Origin: Bacillota bacterium
Lineage (GTDB): Bacteria; Bacillota; UBA4882; UBA8346
Assembly (NCBI GenBank): GCA_029776595.1
Contig: JAKOSX010000005.1
Location: 1 to 40,682, forward strand
Direction of reading: 5' to 3'
DNA: 40,682 nucleotides
Below, one piece after another: positions 24,413-34,675 of the stretch (the stretch's first letter is position 1; each line of letters opens with the position of its first letter). The notes under the pieces are model-generated. The model was given only the letters and a program-made list of their open reading frames with translations. It did not search any database and was not told the DNA's origin. A program made the position numbers and the translations under genes.

Positions 24413-25059
24413 TTAGGGTGAACCTTACTCAAATCAAAACTGGTAAAACCTTTTTCAATCATCGCGATCATATTGGCTTGCTTTACCACGCGCAAGTCTT
24501 CCAGGGTTTCCGCATAAATGATGTGCAAACTCTGGCATACGGGACAATGCAATTCCAGTTTTTCCGGAAATACGTCGATTTCGATGTGATTATTGCCGCA
24601 AAGGCAGAAAAGCTTGTCGTCTTCCGCGATTTTATGTAAATGGTTGAGGACTTCGAACATGACCGAAGGGTTGCTGAAATAATCGTCAAAACCAAAATTA
24701 TTGATAATGCTTTCCAGATCATGTTGTTTCCGGCTGAGAACTCTTTCAAGGGCAGATTCCAATCCGATATATCCCAACTCCTGTTCGGTATCGACGCACC
24801 GCAATACCGTCAAGGGTTTTTCCCACAAATCATGCCGGTTAAACTTGAGCAAATGAACCTCATCACAAATTAAACAAGGAATTTGAAGATAAAATTCTTT
24901 AAAGTTCTTGGTATTGATGGTTAACTTATTGAAGCCACAGGTACAGGTGAGATGAAGCGGTGAACGACCCGACAATTGAAACAACGAAATCGGAATGATC
25001 TCCAATTTTCCGCAGAGAGGACAACGTAATGCCAGTCTTTTTTGAGTTGTTATGATCAT
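24400..25059 (-). CDS. Multi-CxxC zinc-ribbon protein, unknown
   Basis: I do not recognise the family. Four CxxC pairs (CPLC, CLIC, CLCG with a near Cys, CPVC) and a CTCG in the first third suggest three or so zinc ribbons. Between them is a helical stretch (LESALERVLSRKQHDLESIINNFGFDDYFSNPSVMFEVLNHLHKIAED, about 110-160). No signal peptide or membrane segment. The ORF track begins at TTG with no ribosome site; I choose the ATG at 25059 (MIITTQKRL), 10-11 bases after AAGGAGG. It lies between rho and cheB but in a transcript of its own or with cheB, 170 bases away. It could bind RNA or DNA; nothing shows which. Confidence 0.7.
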   Translation of the reverse strand: MIITTQKRLALRCPLCGKLEIIPISLFQLSGRSPLHLTCTCGFNKLTINTKNFKEFYLQIPCLICDEVHLLKFNRHDLWEKPLTVLRCVDTEQELGYIGLESALERVLSRKQHDLESIINNFGFDDYFSNPSVMFEVLNHLHKIAEDDKLFCLCGNNHIEIDVFPEKLELHCPVCQSLHIIYAETLEDLRVVKQANMIAMIEKGFTSFDLSKVHPNLQS

Positions 25060-25230
25060 CGCTTCAACCACCTCCTTACCCAATACAATTCGGTATATGG
25101 CCTGAAACTCCTTCTAATTCTCCCCATCTTCATACAAAAAAACCGATATTTTTTCGCACCAACCCCAATATCTGGTATTTCAGTATCAGACAAACATCAA
25201 TATATAGATATATCCTTTCGATCCCGGCCG

Positions 25231-26286
25231 TTAGGTGGTGACGATCTGCATAATCCGGTCAAAGATTCGGGGCAGGCTCTCCACATACTCCGCCGCCCCC
25301 ATCTCGATAGCTACCCGCGGCATTCCAAAAACGACGCTGCTTTCCTCCGATTCGGCAACGGTCCGGCCGCCTAGGTCCCGCAATTGTTTCATGCCAACAG
25401 CCCCGTCGGATCCCATACCGGTTAAGATAACGCTTAACGACTTCTCTTTACACGTTTCAGCCACAGATTTGAAGAGATAATCCACGGACGGTTTATAAAG
25501 AAGTTTCGGTTCTTCGGAAACAATGACACGCAACCCGTCCGCCGCCCGGGTTACCCGGGTCTGGCTGCCCGCCGGCGCCACCAGCGCCAAACCGGGTTCC
25601 AAACGGTCACCGTTTTTGGCTTCGACAACTTCCAAACGACAGAGACTGTTTAACCGTTTGGCGAATACGCCGGTAAAATCTTTCGGCATATGCTGGGCAA
25701 TAATGATTCCCAACGGGAAATTCTTTGGAAATTGCGGCAGTAAGTAATAGAGTGCGCGGGGGCCCCCGGTAGAGGAACCTATGGCCAAAATCTCCAACTG
25801 ATGAGGATTGGCGATGGCATTTTCCTCTTTTTGCCCCTCCGCGCCTAACCCGAAAAACGGAGCCGTAACTTTCTTCAGTTGCGAAATTTTAACCGACGCG
25901 GCCACCTTTACCTTTTGAATCAATTCATCTTTAATCGCTTCCAGTAAATGCGATTCATTGATGGAGGGCTTAGTGATGAAATCAACGGCCCCCAACTCCA
26001 TCGCTTTTATCGTCGGTTCCGCACCTTCGATGGTCAGGGAACTGACCATAATCACCGGCCGCGGAAACCGTTCCATAATCTTAGCCAAACATTCCAGGCC
26101 GTTCATATTGGGCATGTCAACATCTAAAGTAATAACGTCTGGTTGATAGGCCTCGATCTTAGCCAGTGCATCCAAACCGTCCCTAGCCGTTCCGATAATA
26201 CTGATTTCAGGGTCTTCTTGGAGCATTTGCAAGATAACTTGGCGCATAAATGCAGAATCATCCACGATAAGAACACGAATCGCCAT
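25231..26286 (-). CDS. cheB: Protein-glutamate methylesterase CheB
   Basis: CheB removes methyl groups from chemoreceptors after phosphorylation by CheA. It has a receiver domain (about 1-120) with VDDSAFMRQ, phospho-Asp in ITLDVDMPNMNGLECL (about 56), Thr/Ser in VMVSSLT and KPS. After a linker the C-terminal esterase has GSSTGGPRALYYLLPQFP (about 167), AQHMPKDFT with catalytic His and GMGSDGAVGMKQLRDLG with Asp. Length of 351 is normal. AAGGG lies 6 bases before the ATG. No receptor or CheR gene is adjacent. Confidence 0.95.
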   Translation of the reverse strand: MAIRVLIVDDSAFMRQVILQMLQEDPEISIIGTARDGLDALAKIEAYQPDVITLDVDMPNMNGLECLAKIMERFPRPVIMVSSLTIEGAEPTIKAMELGAVDFITKPSINESHLLEAIKDELIQKVKVAASVKISQLKKVTAPFFGLGAEGQKEENAIANPHQLEILAIGSSTGGPRALYYLLPQFPKNFPLGIIIAQHMPKDFTGVFAKRLNSLCRLEVVEAKNGDRLEPGLALVAPAGSQTRVTRAADGLRVIVSEEPKLLYKPSVDYLFKSVAETCKEKSLSVILTGMGSDGAVGMKQLRDLGGRTVAESEESSVVFGMPRVAIEMGAAEYVESLPRIFDRIMQIVTT

Positions 26287-26423
26287 CCGAATCCCTTCCC
26301 AGCGATAATATAGCTTGAATGCCTCTTTTTGTCTGACATTCTCAACATAAAAACTGGCTCTCCTTTTTAGTTTTCGGCGCGATCCGCCCTCTTCCTTTAT
26401 CCTTTTTTAATTTAAATACCAAT

Positions 26424-27008
26424 TTATTCAGAAAAAATGCCCCGAATTTCTCCGTTGGAATTATAGAGAAAATATAAACCGTTTTCTCTTTGTAGCCAAT
26501 CAGACCCCTTCGGCAGCCTGGCCCGGCTGTCAACCCAATAGACCCCGGTTTCGCCGGATTCCGGACGAAGAAGCGTCAGTCTCAGACGGCCTTGAATGTA
26601 TTGATAATCCCGAATGATCGCCTCAAAACCGTAATAAAATCCGTTGACCAGACAAACCTCGCCTTCAGTATTTATATAAACCGTTGCTTCAAAATATGCA
26701 GTATCCGTAACCGGCAACAAGGCTTTCCACGACGCTTCATAGCCATTACAGAAGAACCGGGCATCCCGGCTAATCTTCCATAATAACGGCTCCCCGTCAA
26801 CCATCAATTGAAGATTCTCCGGTGAAAGAAAGGTGATCTCCCCATAATATTCACCGGATATCCGGTAAACCGTTTTCATCCGGTTCACTTCCGACAGATT
26901 GCCGGCATAATCCGGCATTATTCCGACAGATGCCCAGGCTCTGCTTTGCCACAACAATACCGTAAATAATCCTAACATAATGACACTTAAAGGTTTTATC
27001 CGTTTCAT
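26424..27008 (-). CDS. Secreted protein of unknown function
   Basis: I do not recognise it. It begins with a signal peptide MKRIKPLSVIMLGLFTVLLWQSRAWA, with a likely cut after AWA (about residue 26). The mature 168 residues are rich in beta-strand-like patterns and aromatic residues (GEYYGEITFLSPENLQLMVDGEPLLWKISRDARFF, later IRDYQYIQGRLRLTLLRP), like small SH3- or OB-like exported proteins, but no motif can be named. GGGGTG lies 7 bases before the ATG. It sits between pyrG and cheB without a close operon partner. The 137-base gap to cheB shows no firm promoter. Confidence 0.65.
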   Translation of the reverse strand: MKRIKPLSVIMLGLFTVLLWQSRAWASVGIMPDYAGNLSEVNRMKTVYRISGEYYGEITFLSPENLQLMVDGEPLLWKISRDARFFCNGYEASWKALLPVTDTAYFEATVYINTEGEVCLVNGFYYGFEAIIRDYQYIQGRLRLTLLRPESGETGVYWVDSRARLPKGSDWLQRENGLYFLYNSNGEIRGIFSE

Positions 27009-27089
27009 TCCGTTTCACCCCGGACCCTAACAATTTGCATCCTGAATAACTCGATGCAATACTCATTATTGACGGTCCGAAGGTAAAAA

Positions 27090-27114
27090 ATACAAAAACC
27101 GGGAAAATCCCGGT

Positions 27115-27117
<3 letters not shown>
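27090..27117 (-). terminator. Rho-independent terminator of pyrG
   Basis: Minus strand stem AAACCGGGA/TCCCGGTTT with a 3-base loop, then TTGTATTTTTT. Its start overlaps the pyrG stop codon. Confidence 0.9.
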
Positions 27118-28731
<1,614 letters not shown>

Positions 28732-28745
28732 TCAATCATCCCCCG

Positions 28746-29537
28746 TTAATCTATACTGTCTTGAATTTCGATCTCTTCCCCGTCTTCTGCGTCAACGGTT
28801 TCATAACGTTCCGATATAAGGTCGAAGGCACTGTCCGTCATCCAAAGGTAAAAGGCCCCGTACAAGAAAAGCAATAAAATAACCGACGGTACGCTTAAAA
28901 CGTAAATCAAAGCTATCGTCAGATTGACGGCCAACGTCAAGCCGAAATTGTCCATCATCACCAAAAAGGCTTTGCGAAAAACGTCCGTAAATTTATGTTT
29001 GTAATAAATCAACGGGCTTAAATAAAACGACATCAAAAACACCAGGACAATGAGGTAAAACGTAATCAATCCGACAATTTTCATCAAGAAACTGGTCTCG
29101 ATTAACGTAATGATAAAGTTGAGAATCAATAAGACCAGTCCAAAAGAGAAAGCCCCATATACCTTAAAAGAACTCCAATAAAATTTTTTAAACTGTTCAA
29201 AAAAAGTTTTTTTCTCCAAATAACTTTCCTTCCGGACCTGATGCATACCATAGAGAGCGGTGGTAGCCGGACCGGCAACCAGCGTATTCCAGACAGCCAC
29301 TATCAGCATGGTCGTATTAAATAACGGCAAAACGGCCGTCATAGCTTCTTGATCCGCCTTTAAAAGGCTTTGGGCTGCAAATACGGTGAAACAAAAGATG
29401 ATAACGGTCATGGGCAATGTGGCAACAAACCAAATCAGGCTGACCAGTAACATATAGCCCATGGATTGGTAAAGCTCGGTGGTGGCAGTTTTTAAAACCG
29501 TTCCGTACGCTTTAAGCAGCGGCAATTTTTCTTTCAT
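28746..29537 (-). CDS. YesL/DUF624-like integral membrane protein
   Basis: A 263-residue membrane protein with about five or six helices, a soluble N-terminal start (MKEKLPLLKAYGTVL) and an acidic tail (ETVDAEDGEEIEIQDSID). The pattern FEQFKKFYWSSFKVYGAFSFGLVLL recalls YesL (DUF624), which is often found in sugar-use loci, but here it lies between argS and pyrG, with gaps of 24 and 17 bases, so it is co-transcribed with housekeeping genes. GGGGGG stands about 8 bases before the ATG. The role is unknown and the family call is by pattern. Confidence 0.7.
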   Translation of the reverse strand: MKEKLPLLKAYGTVLKTATTELYQSMGYMLLVSLIWFVATLPMTVIIFCFTVFAAQSLLKADQEAMTAVLPLFNTTMLIVAVWNTLVAGPATTALYGMHQVRKESYLEKKTFFEQFKKFYWSSFKVYGAFSFGLVLLILNFIITLIETSFLMKIVGLITFYLIVLVFLMSFYLSPLIYYKHKFTDVFRKAFLVMMDNFGLTLAVNLTIALIYVLSVPSVILLLFLYGAFYLWMTDSAFDLISERYETVDAEDGEEIEIQDSID

Positions 29538-29561
29538 CGTTCATCCCCCCGTCCGGCGGTT

Positions 29562-31241
29562 TTACATCCGTTCCGGCGCAGATATCCCCAACAGTTCCAA
29601 TCCCCGGCCAATGACGGTTCGGACCGTCTTCGCCACCGCCAGCCGGGCAGCAGTCACGTCCGCATCGTCCGTAATAAAGCGTTTCCGATTATAGTAAGAA
29701 TGGAATGCTCCGGCCAGATCCAACAAATACGAAGTTAACCGATGGGGTTCGCGCAGGCGGGCTGCTTCAATGATCACTTCCGGAAAATGCGCCGTTTTCT
29801 CGATCAACGTCTCTTCATCTTCGGACCAGCAATTTAAATATGCCTCCACCCGGTCGCCGGAAACCGCGACGGGGCCTACTTGAGCAAAAACGCTCCCTAT
29901 CCGCGCATAGGCATATTGGACATAATATACCGGATTTTCATTGGATTGGGATTTGGCCAAATCCAAGTCAAAATCAAGGTGGCTTTCCGGGCTGCGCATC
30001 AAGAAAAACCAACGGGCCGCATCATTGCCCACTTCTTCCAACAAATCGGCCATGGTGATAAAATTACCGCGCCGTTTGGACATCTTATAAGGCTGTCCGT
30101 CTTTGATCAGATTAATTTGTTGAGCGATCAATACCTCCAGCCGTTCCGGATCGATGCCCAAGGCAGCCATGGCCGCCTTCATCCTGGGAATATACCCATG
30201 ATGGTCCGGGCCCCAGATGTCAATCACCCGATCATAGCCCCGGTTGAATTTATTGAGATGATAGGCGATATCCGCCGTAAAATATGTGGTTCTCCCGTCG
30301 GAAGTGCATAGCACCCGATCTTTATCGTCCCCGAAATCCGTCGTCCGAAGCCAGATGGCTCCGTCCTGATTATAAGTAAGCCCTTTGGCCTCCACCAACC
30401 GGAGAATATCCGCCACCGCACCGGACTGATGCAACGTCCGCTCGCTGAACCAGCAATCGTAATGAACACCGTAACGTTCCAAATCGGCTTTTTGGGAAGC
30501 CAAAATCGTTTGATAAGCATATTCCTTGAAAACCGCCACCCGTTCCTCTTCGGGCAATTGTAAATAGCCGTCGCCTTTCTCTTCCACCAATTGGCGGGCC
30601 AAATCGATAATATATTCCCCTTGGTATCCTTCTTCCGGAAACGCCACGGATTCACCCAACAGTTCCCGATAACGGGCCTCCACCGAACGGCCCAATATCT
30701 CCACTTGGACCCCGTGATCATTCACATAATACTCCCGCTCAACTTCAGCGCCGCAAGCACTGAACAAGCGGCCTAAAGTGTCCCCCAACGCCGCAGCTCT
30801 TGCGTTAACCACGTTCATCGGCCCCACCGGATTGGCACTGACAAATTCCAATTGAATTTTCTGCCCAGACATTTCCGAATTACCGCCATAGGCAGTCCCA
30901 TCATTCAATACCGAGGCGACGACCTCCGCCAACCATCTCCGGTTGAGAAAGAAATTGATGAATCCGGGACCGGCAACTTCGCACTTTTCCAAATACGGAT
31001 TGTCGCCAAAATTGGCGATAATGATCTGCGCCGTCTCCCGCGGGGATTTCCGGACGCTTTTGGCTAAAACCAACGCTAAATTAGATGAAAAATTGCCATG
31101 ATTTTTATCTTTGGGCACCTCCAACATAATCGGTGGAAGTTCCTCAAACGCCAATTCCCCTTTGGCTTTTGCCCCTTCCGCTCCATTTTTGAGCAGATGA
31201 ATCAAACTTTCTTTGACTTTCCGGGTAACGATCTTTTCCAT
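29562..31241 (-). CDS. argS: Arginyl-tRNA synthetase
   Basis: Class I synthetase that charges tRNA-Arg; 559 residues with N-terminal Add-1 domain, catalytic Rossmann fold and C-terminal DALR anticodon domain. The KMSKS loop reads YKMSKRRGNF (about 383). The HIGH signature, normally HxGH or HxGN, reads GPMNVVNARAAALGD (about 137-151), so both the first His and the Gly are changed. This may be typical of a clade, but is unusual. AAAGGGG lies 6 bases before the ATG. No T-box is found ahead of it; an FmdB gene and terminator precede it by about 45 bases. Confidence 0.95.
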   Translation of the reverse strand: MEKIVTRKVKESLIHLLKNGAEGAKAKGELAFEELPPIMLEVPKDKNHGNFSSNLALVLAKSVRKSPRETAQIIIANFGDNPYLEKCEVAGPGFINFFLNRRWLAEVVASVLNDGTAYGGNSEMSGQKIQLEFVSANPVGPMNVVNARAAALGDTLGRLFSACGAEVEREYYVNDHGVQVEILGRSVEARYRELLGESVAFPEEGYQGEYIIDLARQLVEEKGDGYLQLPEEERVAVFKEYAYQTILASQKADLERYGVHYDCWFSERTLHQSGAVADILRLVEAKGLTYNQDGAIWLRTTDFGDDKDRVLCTSDGRTTYFTADIAYHLNKFNRGYDRVIDIWGPDHHGYIPRMKAAMAALGIDPERLEVLIAQQINLIKDGQPYKMSKRRGNFITMADLLEEVGNDAARWFFLMRSPESHLDFDLDLAKSQSNENPVYYVQYAYARIGSVFAQVGPVAVSGDRVEAYLNCWSEDEETLIEKTAHFPEVIIEAARLREPHRLTSYLLDLAGAFHSYYNRKRFITDDADVTAARLAVAKTVRTVIGRGLELLGISAPERM

Positions 31242-31260
31242 GCTAAACCCCTTTGCTACA

Positions 31261-31287
31261 AAGAAAGGTCACCGAAGTGACCTTTCG
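31261..31287 (-). terminator. Terminator between fmdB-like gene and argS
   Basis: Minus strand stem GAAAGGTCAC, loop TTCG, GTGACCTTTC, then TTTG. A TTCG tetraloop is very stable, but the T run is short, so partial read-through to argS is likely. Confidence 0.75.
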
Positions 31288-31545
31288 TTATGATGCTTTT
31301 GATTCTGATTTTGCTGACGATGAAGCTTTGCCTTCCGACTTTTCGGCGGCAGCTTTCGAATTATAGTCACCGGACCGATAGTCGGTAACATGGAAGCCAG
31401 ACCCTTTAAAAATGATATTGCTATTCTGGCTTATTAAGCGACGAACTTCTCCAGAGCATTTGGGACAACGAGTCAGTGTCGTATTGATGCCGTGGAACTC
31501 TTCAAAAATCCCACAGTTTACACATTCATACTCGTATGTTGGCAT
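31288..31545 (-). CDS. FmdB family zinc-ribbon protein
   Basis: Small protein of 85 residues. It begins MPTYEYECVNCGIFEEF and continues CPKCSGEVRRLIS, giving two CxxC pairs that bind one zinc, followed by FKGSGFHVTDY, a hallmark of FmdB proteins. A low-complexity tail rich in Ser, Ala and Lys (KSEGKASSSAKSESKAS) ends it. FmdB members are seen as putative regulators but no clear role is known. AAAGGAGG is 8 bases before the ATG. A sigma-A promoter lies about 100 bases upstream. Confidence 0.92.
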   Translation of the reverse strand: MPTYEYECVNCGIFEEFHGINTTLTRCPKCSGEVRRLISQNSNIIFKGSGFHVTDYRSGDYNSKAAAEKSEGKASSSAKSESKAS

Positions 31546-31649
31546 GGCTTCACCTCCTTTTACCGATCCAAACCATATAACCTAAAATAGTAATTTATTT
31601 AAAAAATTAAAAATAATTCGTCATGGTTATTTCTTCAAGCAACAACAAT

Positions 31650-31678
31650 ATCTTAAGTGAAAGACGGCGGATTGTCAA
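31650..31678 (-). promoter_or_regulatory. Sigma-A promoter of the fmdB-argS transcript
   Basis: Minus strand TTGACA, 17 bases, TAAGAT (4 of 6). The leader is about 100 bases, A/T rich. Confidence 0.65.
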
Positions 31679-31700
31679 GATGGATTCGCTCTCCTGATTT

Positions 31701-33449
31701 TCATTCATCCCGCAATGCTTCAGCTTCAATTTCCGCTATCCGAACCTGGTCCGGCCCATAAACGAACAAGAGCACCACCGGCCCGCCGAACGGTTCCGTT
31801 TCGGGACATTCCAAAACCCGCCGCGGATCGAAATCAAACCCCGCCATATATGTTTTCCGCAAGATTTCCCGCACCGAAAGCCCTTCATATTCCGGAATCC
31901 GACCAATGACATTATCCGGGTTCTTCCAAAAGGAATATGCCCGGGATGCCAATTCCCGATCCGGCGGTCCGGCCCATTCCGGCAGCTCAACCGAACGCTC
32001 TCCGGACAAATAATCATACTTCAGAAGATTACGGATGACCTCCGTATCGAAGCCATGATCCCGACTATAATCCCGAAGAAAGCCATAATAATCTTTCCCC
32101 TTATGAGACATCTCATCCAATCCCCGACGCTTCCACCATTGAGCCAACGATTCAAAGAAGGCAAAAGGCGAAGCATGCCGGGAAATTAGATAAGCCAGGG
32201 CTGCCCGAAACCGCCCGGTATTGTGATAACGTTCCAACAATTCTTCAATGGTTTTTAACTGCAAAAGCTCGTCATAGGTTATCCAACGGTTACCCAATAC
32301 TTCATAGGGGGTCTCCCGGGTGAAACGGTAACCGTATTCCTCCGCTCGGGCCCGCAACCCCGAGCCGCGCAACAGTTTCAAAAAACCCAACTGTAACCGG
32401 TGGGGATTCAGCAAAAAGGTCTGATTGAACGTCCCACCGAAGGTTAGGTAATCTTCAGCCGGCAAACCGGCAATCAGGTCCAAATGGACAAATACTTTGG
32501 TTTCAGCCACCAGACGACGGACATTATGGGCCAACCGCTCCCAATCCATCCGACGGCGAATCAACGTCAACGTCTCGAGATGAGTGCTTTGAACGCCGAT
32601 TTCAAACTGGAACATTCCGGCCGGAGCCTCTTTCAGGATCTCAAAAGCCTCTTCATCCAGCAGATCGCCGACGACCTCAAAATGGAAATTGGTCTCGCCG
32701 GGGTGAGCAATGAGAAAGCGCCATATTTCCTTGGCCCATTTAAGATTGCAATTGAAGGAGCGATCCACCAGTTTCACCTGACGGATACCGGCTCGGATAA
32801 ACCGTAACAGTTCCTCCTTCACCCGTTCCATGGGAAAATAACGGACTCCCTTTTCATTGGCGGAGAGACAATATTGGCATTGGAACGGGCAGCCCCGGGT
32901 GGTTTCATAATACACCAGTTTCTGTCGGAACGGCGTCAGATCCTCCGGATACGGAAAAGGAAGAACGCTTAAATCTTCAATATCCGGTCGGGCTACCGTC
33001 CGGACCGTCCTCTCCCCGTCCCGGAACACCAGTCCCCGCACCTTCACAAAATCCGGACAAGGGCTCTTCAGCTCATCCAACCATTCTTTAAAAGCAATTT
33101 CCCCTTCTCCGCAGATAATGTAATCGATCTCCGGATTATCTTCCAAAATCCCTTCCGGATCTTCCCAGACCTCCGGCCCTCCCAAAATTATCACCGTATC
33201 CGGAGCCACCTGTTTTATCCTCCGGCTTATTGTGAGAATCTGCTCAATATTCCAGATATTGCAGGAAAAGCCGATGACGTCCGCCTTTTCCCTGTATATT
33301 TCACCACAGACCCAAGCTAAATCCTGATTGATGTTATACTCTTTAAACTCAACTTCCGGATGAAATCTGCGACTATATTGATAAATGTACCACAAAGCCA
33401 GTGATGTATGAACATATTTGGCGTTTAGCGTTGTAAGTAATACTTTCAT
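31701..33449 (-). CDS. B12-binding-like radical SAM protein (DUF4080 C-terminal)
   Basis: 582 residues. The N-terminal third is a cobalamin-binding-like Rossmann domain (LLTTLNAKYVHTSLALWYIYQYSRR; ILGGPEVWEDPEGILEDNPEIDYIICGEGE). The radical SAM core has TRGCPFQCQYCLSANE, with the three Cys in CxxxCxxC that hold the 4Fe-4S cluster (about 186-193). The C-terminal part (from about 400) resembles DUF4080. Substrate unknown. The N-terminal domain lacks an obvious DxHxxG cobalamin His loop, so B12 binding is unsure. GAGG lies 5 bases before the ATG. Single gene with a long, structured upstream region. Confidence 0.85.
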   Translation of the reverse strand: MKVLLTTLNAKYVHTSLALWYIYQYSRRFHPEVEFKEYNINQDLAWVCGEIYREKADVIGFSCNIWNIEQILTISRRIKQVAPDTVIILGGPEVWEDPEGILEDNPEIDYIICGEGEIAFKEWLDELKSPCPDFVKVRGLVFRDGERTVRTVARPDIEDLSVLPFPYPEDLTPFRQKLVYYETTRGCPFQCQYCLSANEKGVRYFPMERVKEELLRFIRAGIRQVKLVDRSFNCNLKWAKEIWRFLIAHPGETNFHFEVVGDLLDEEAFEILKEAPAGMFQFEIGVQSTHLETLTLIRRRMDWERLAHNVRRLVAETKVFVHLDLIAGLPAEDYLTFGGTFNQTFLLNPHRLQLGFLKLLRGSGLRARAEEYGYRFTRETPYEVLGNRWITYDELLQLKTIEELLERYHNTGRFRAALAYLISRHASPFAFFESLAQWWKRRGLDEMSHKGKDYYGFLRDYSRDHGFDTEVIRNLLKYDYLSGERSVELPEWAGPPDRELASRAYSFWKNPDNVIGRIPEYEGLSVREILRKTYMAGFDFDPRRVLECPETEPFGGPVVLLFVYGPDQVRIAEIEAEALRDE

Positions 33450-33600
33450 GATGACCTCATTCGCGTTTTTCTTTTATATTTTCTTTTTCCAAAAGGTTTC
33501 CTGCTGATTATATTCTGTAATATTTTTAATTTCAATTAGTTTTTTTTGATTTAAATTAGCTATATGCTTATGCTGTTAATTTAGGCCCACCAGATGCCGA

Positions 33601-33644
33601 CGGCGGGTGACTTTTGACCGGCCAAAAGCCACCAAAAGCCGCCG
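33601..33644. repeat. Inverted repeat in the gap before the amidohydrolase gene
   Basis: Outer stem CGGCGG/CCGCCG and inner stem GTG-A-CTTTTG/CAAAAG-C-CAC around loop ACCGGC, with a 6-base bulge that repeats CAAAAG. It lies in a 299-base gene-free gap (33450-33748) between divergent genes. The rest of the gap is an AT-rich stretch (33470-33570) and a small hairpin at 33693-33713. Confidence 0.6.
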
Positions 33645-33692
33645 AGACCGACTTCCGGATTATCGATAAATTTATCAAATCGTAACATCCCG

Positions 33693-33713
33693 AAAAAAAG
33701 GGCGTCCCCCTTT
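33693..33713 (-). terminator. Terminator-like hairpin in the divergent gap
   Basis: Minus strand AAAGGG, loop GGACG, CCCTTT then TTTT. Nothing that starts to its right on the minus strand is known, so it may be an attenuator or chance. Confidence 0.35.
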
Positions 33714-33748
33714 CCTGTCGAAATGGATCCCGGAAAGAGGTGTCCGTT

Positions 33749-34585
33749 ATGTTTATTGATTGCCATACCCACGCGTTTGCTGATAAAATTGCCGACCGTG
33801 CCGTTGAACAACTGATCAATTATTATCATATCGACACGTCCTTCGGGGGCCGCCTGGCCGATCTGATCGCCGCCGCCAACGCCGCCCGTTTGGATGCCCT
33901 TGTTATGCTGGTAGCTGCCACCAAACCTGAACAACTCAAACCGGCCAATGACTGGATTTTGACCATTGCCGGCCTTTCCAAAGCACAATTGGAAGCCAAA
34001 CTCCAAATGCCCGTTTATCCCCGGCTCATTCCTTTTGGAACCTTTCACCCCGAAGCTCCCGAGTGGGAAAAAGAGATCGCCAGACTCCGTTCGGCCGGGA
34101 TCAAAGGCATTAAACTTCATCCCGAATTTCAGCAGATCGATTTGGCCGCCCCTGAATTGCTGCCGTTTTGGGAAGAAGTCCGCCGCGATTTCATCATTAT
34201 GATTCACGTCGGCGATCCCGTCGTCAGTGCCGACAATTACAGCACGCCCCGGAAAATTGCCTCTTTGCTCGACAAATTCCCCGGAATCCGCATCATTGCC
34301 GCCCATCTCGGCGGGTATAATTTTTGGGACGAAGTCCTTCAGGTCCTGGCCGGCAAAGAAGTCTATCTCGATACCTCCAGCAGCCTGCCTTATATTGATC
34401 CGGCTTTGCTCCGTCAGATCGTTTCCAAACACGGCACCGACCGGTTGCTTTTCGGCAGTGACTATCCGTTACAATCCCCCGCCCAGGAGCGAGAAATGTT
34501 TGAGGCCAAAATGCATTGGCTGACTTCCCGGGAAAAAGACCGAATTCTGGGAGATAATTGCGCCGCTTTATTGGAAATCGCCTAA
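33749..34585 (+). CDS. Amidohydrolase family protein (amidohydrolase_2 type)
   Basis: Metal-dependent hydrolase of 278 residues. It begins FIDCHTHAFADKIADRA, with the HxH metal pair (residues 6 and 8), and later shows GIKGIKLHPEFQQIDL, IHVGDP with a metal His, AAHLGGYNFWDE and the closing Asp in LLFGSDYPLQSPAQE (about 238). This fits the amidohydrolase 2 (ACMSD-like) branch; the substrate is unknown. The ORF track starts at GTG 33740, within the AGAGG site; I prefer ATG 33749, 8 bases past it. It is closed by a good terminator. Confidence 0.87.
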   Translation: MFIDCHTHAFADKIADRAVEQLINYYHIDTSFGGRLADLIAAANAARLDALVMLVAATKPEQLKPANDWILTIAGLSKAQLEAKLQMPVYPRLIPFGTFHPEAPEWEKEIARLRSAGIKGIKLHPEFQQIDLAAPELLPFWEEVRRDFIIMIHVGDPVVSADNYSTPRKIASLLDKFPGIRIIAAHLGGYNFWDEVLQVLAGKEVYLDTSSSLPYIDPALLRQIVSKHGTDRLLFGSDYPLQSPAQEREMFEAKMHWLTSREKDRILGDNCAALLEIA

Positions 34586-34600
34586 AATTATGTTGAAACG

Positions 34601-34636
34601 ACAAAAACTCTTTCGGCCCCGAAAGAGTTTTTTTGC
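34601..34636 (+). terminator. Bidirectional Rho-independent terminator
   Basis: Stem AAACTCTTTCGG/CCGAAAGAGTTT (2-4 base loop), followed by TTTTT on the plus strand; on the minus strand TTTTTGTCG follows. It lies between the ends of the amidohydrolase and the REC/HD-GYP genes and can serve both. Confidence 0.88.
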
Positions 34637-34675
34637 GAAAGATCTGCCGTTGCAAATGATGTCTATTGTCCTTCT

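Noticed and set aside
31546-31645. T-box leader for the fmdB-argS transcript
   Set aside because: No T-box sequence or specifier stem; the leader is about 100 A/T-rich bases.
33581-34432. 283-residue ORF antisense to the amidohydrolase
   Set aside because: Low-complexity Gly/Phe/Asp composition typical of a shadow frame; the sense frame has clear metal-site motifs.
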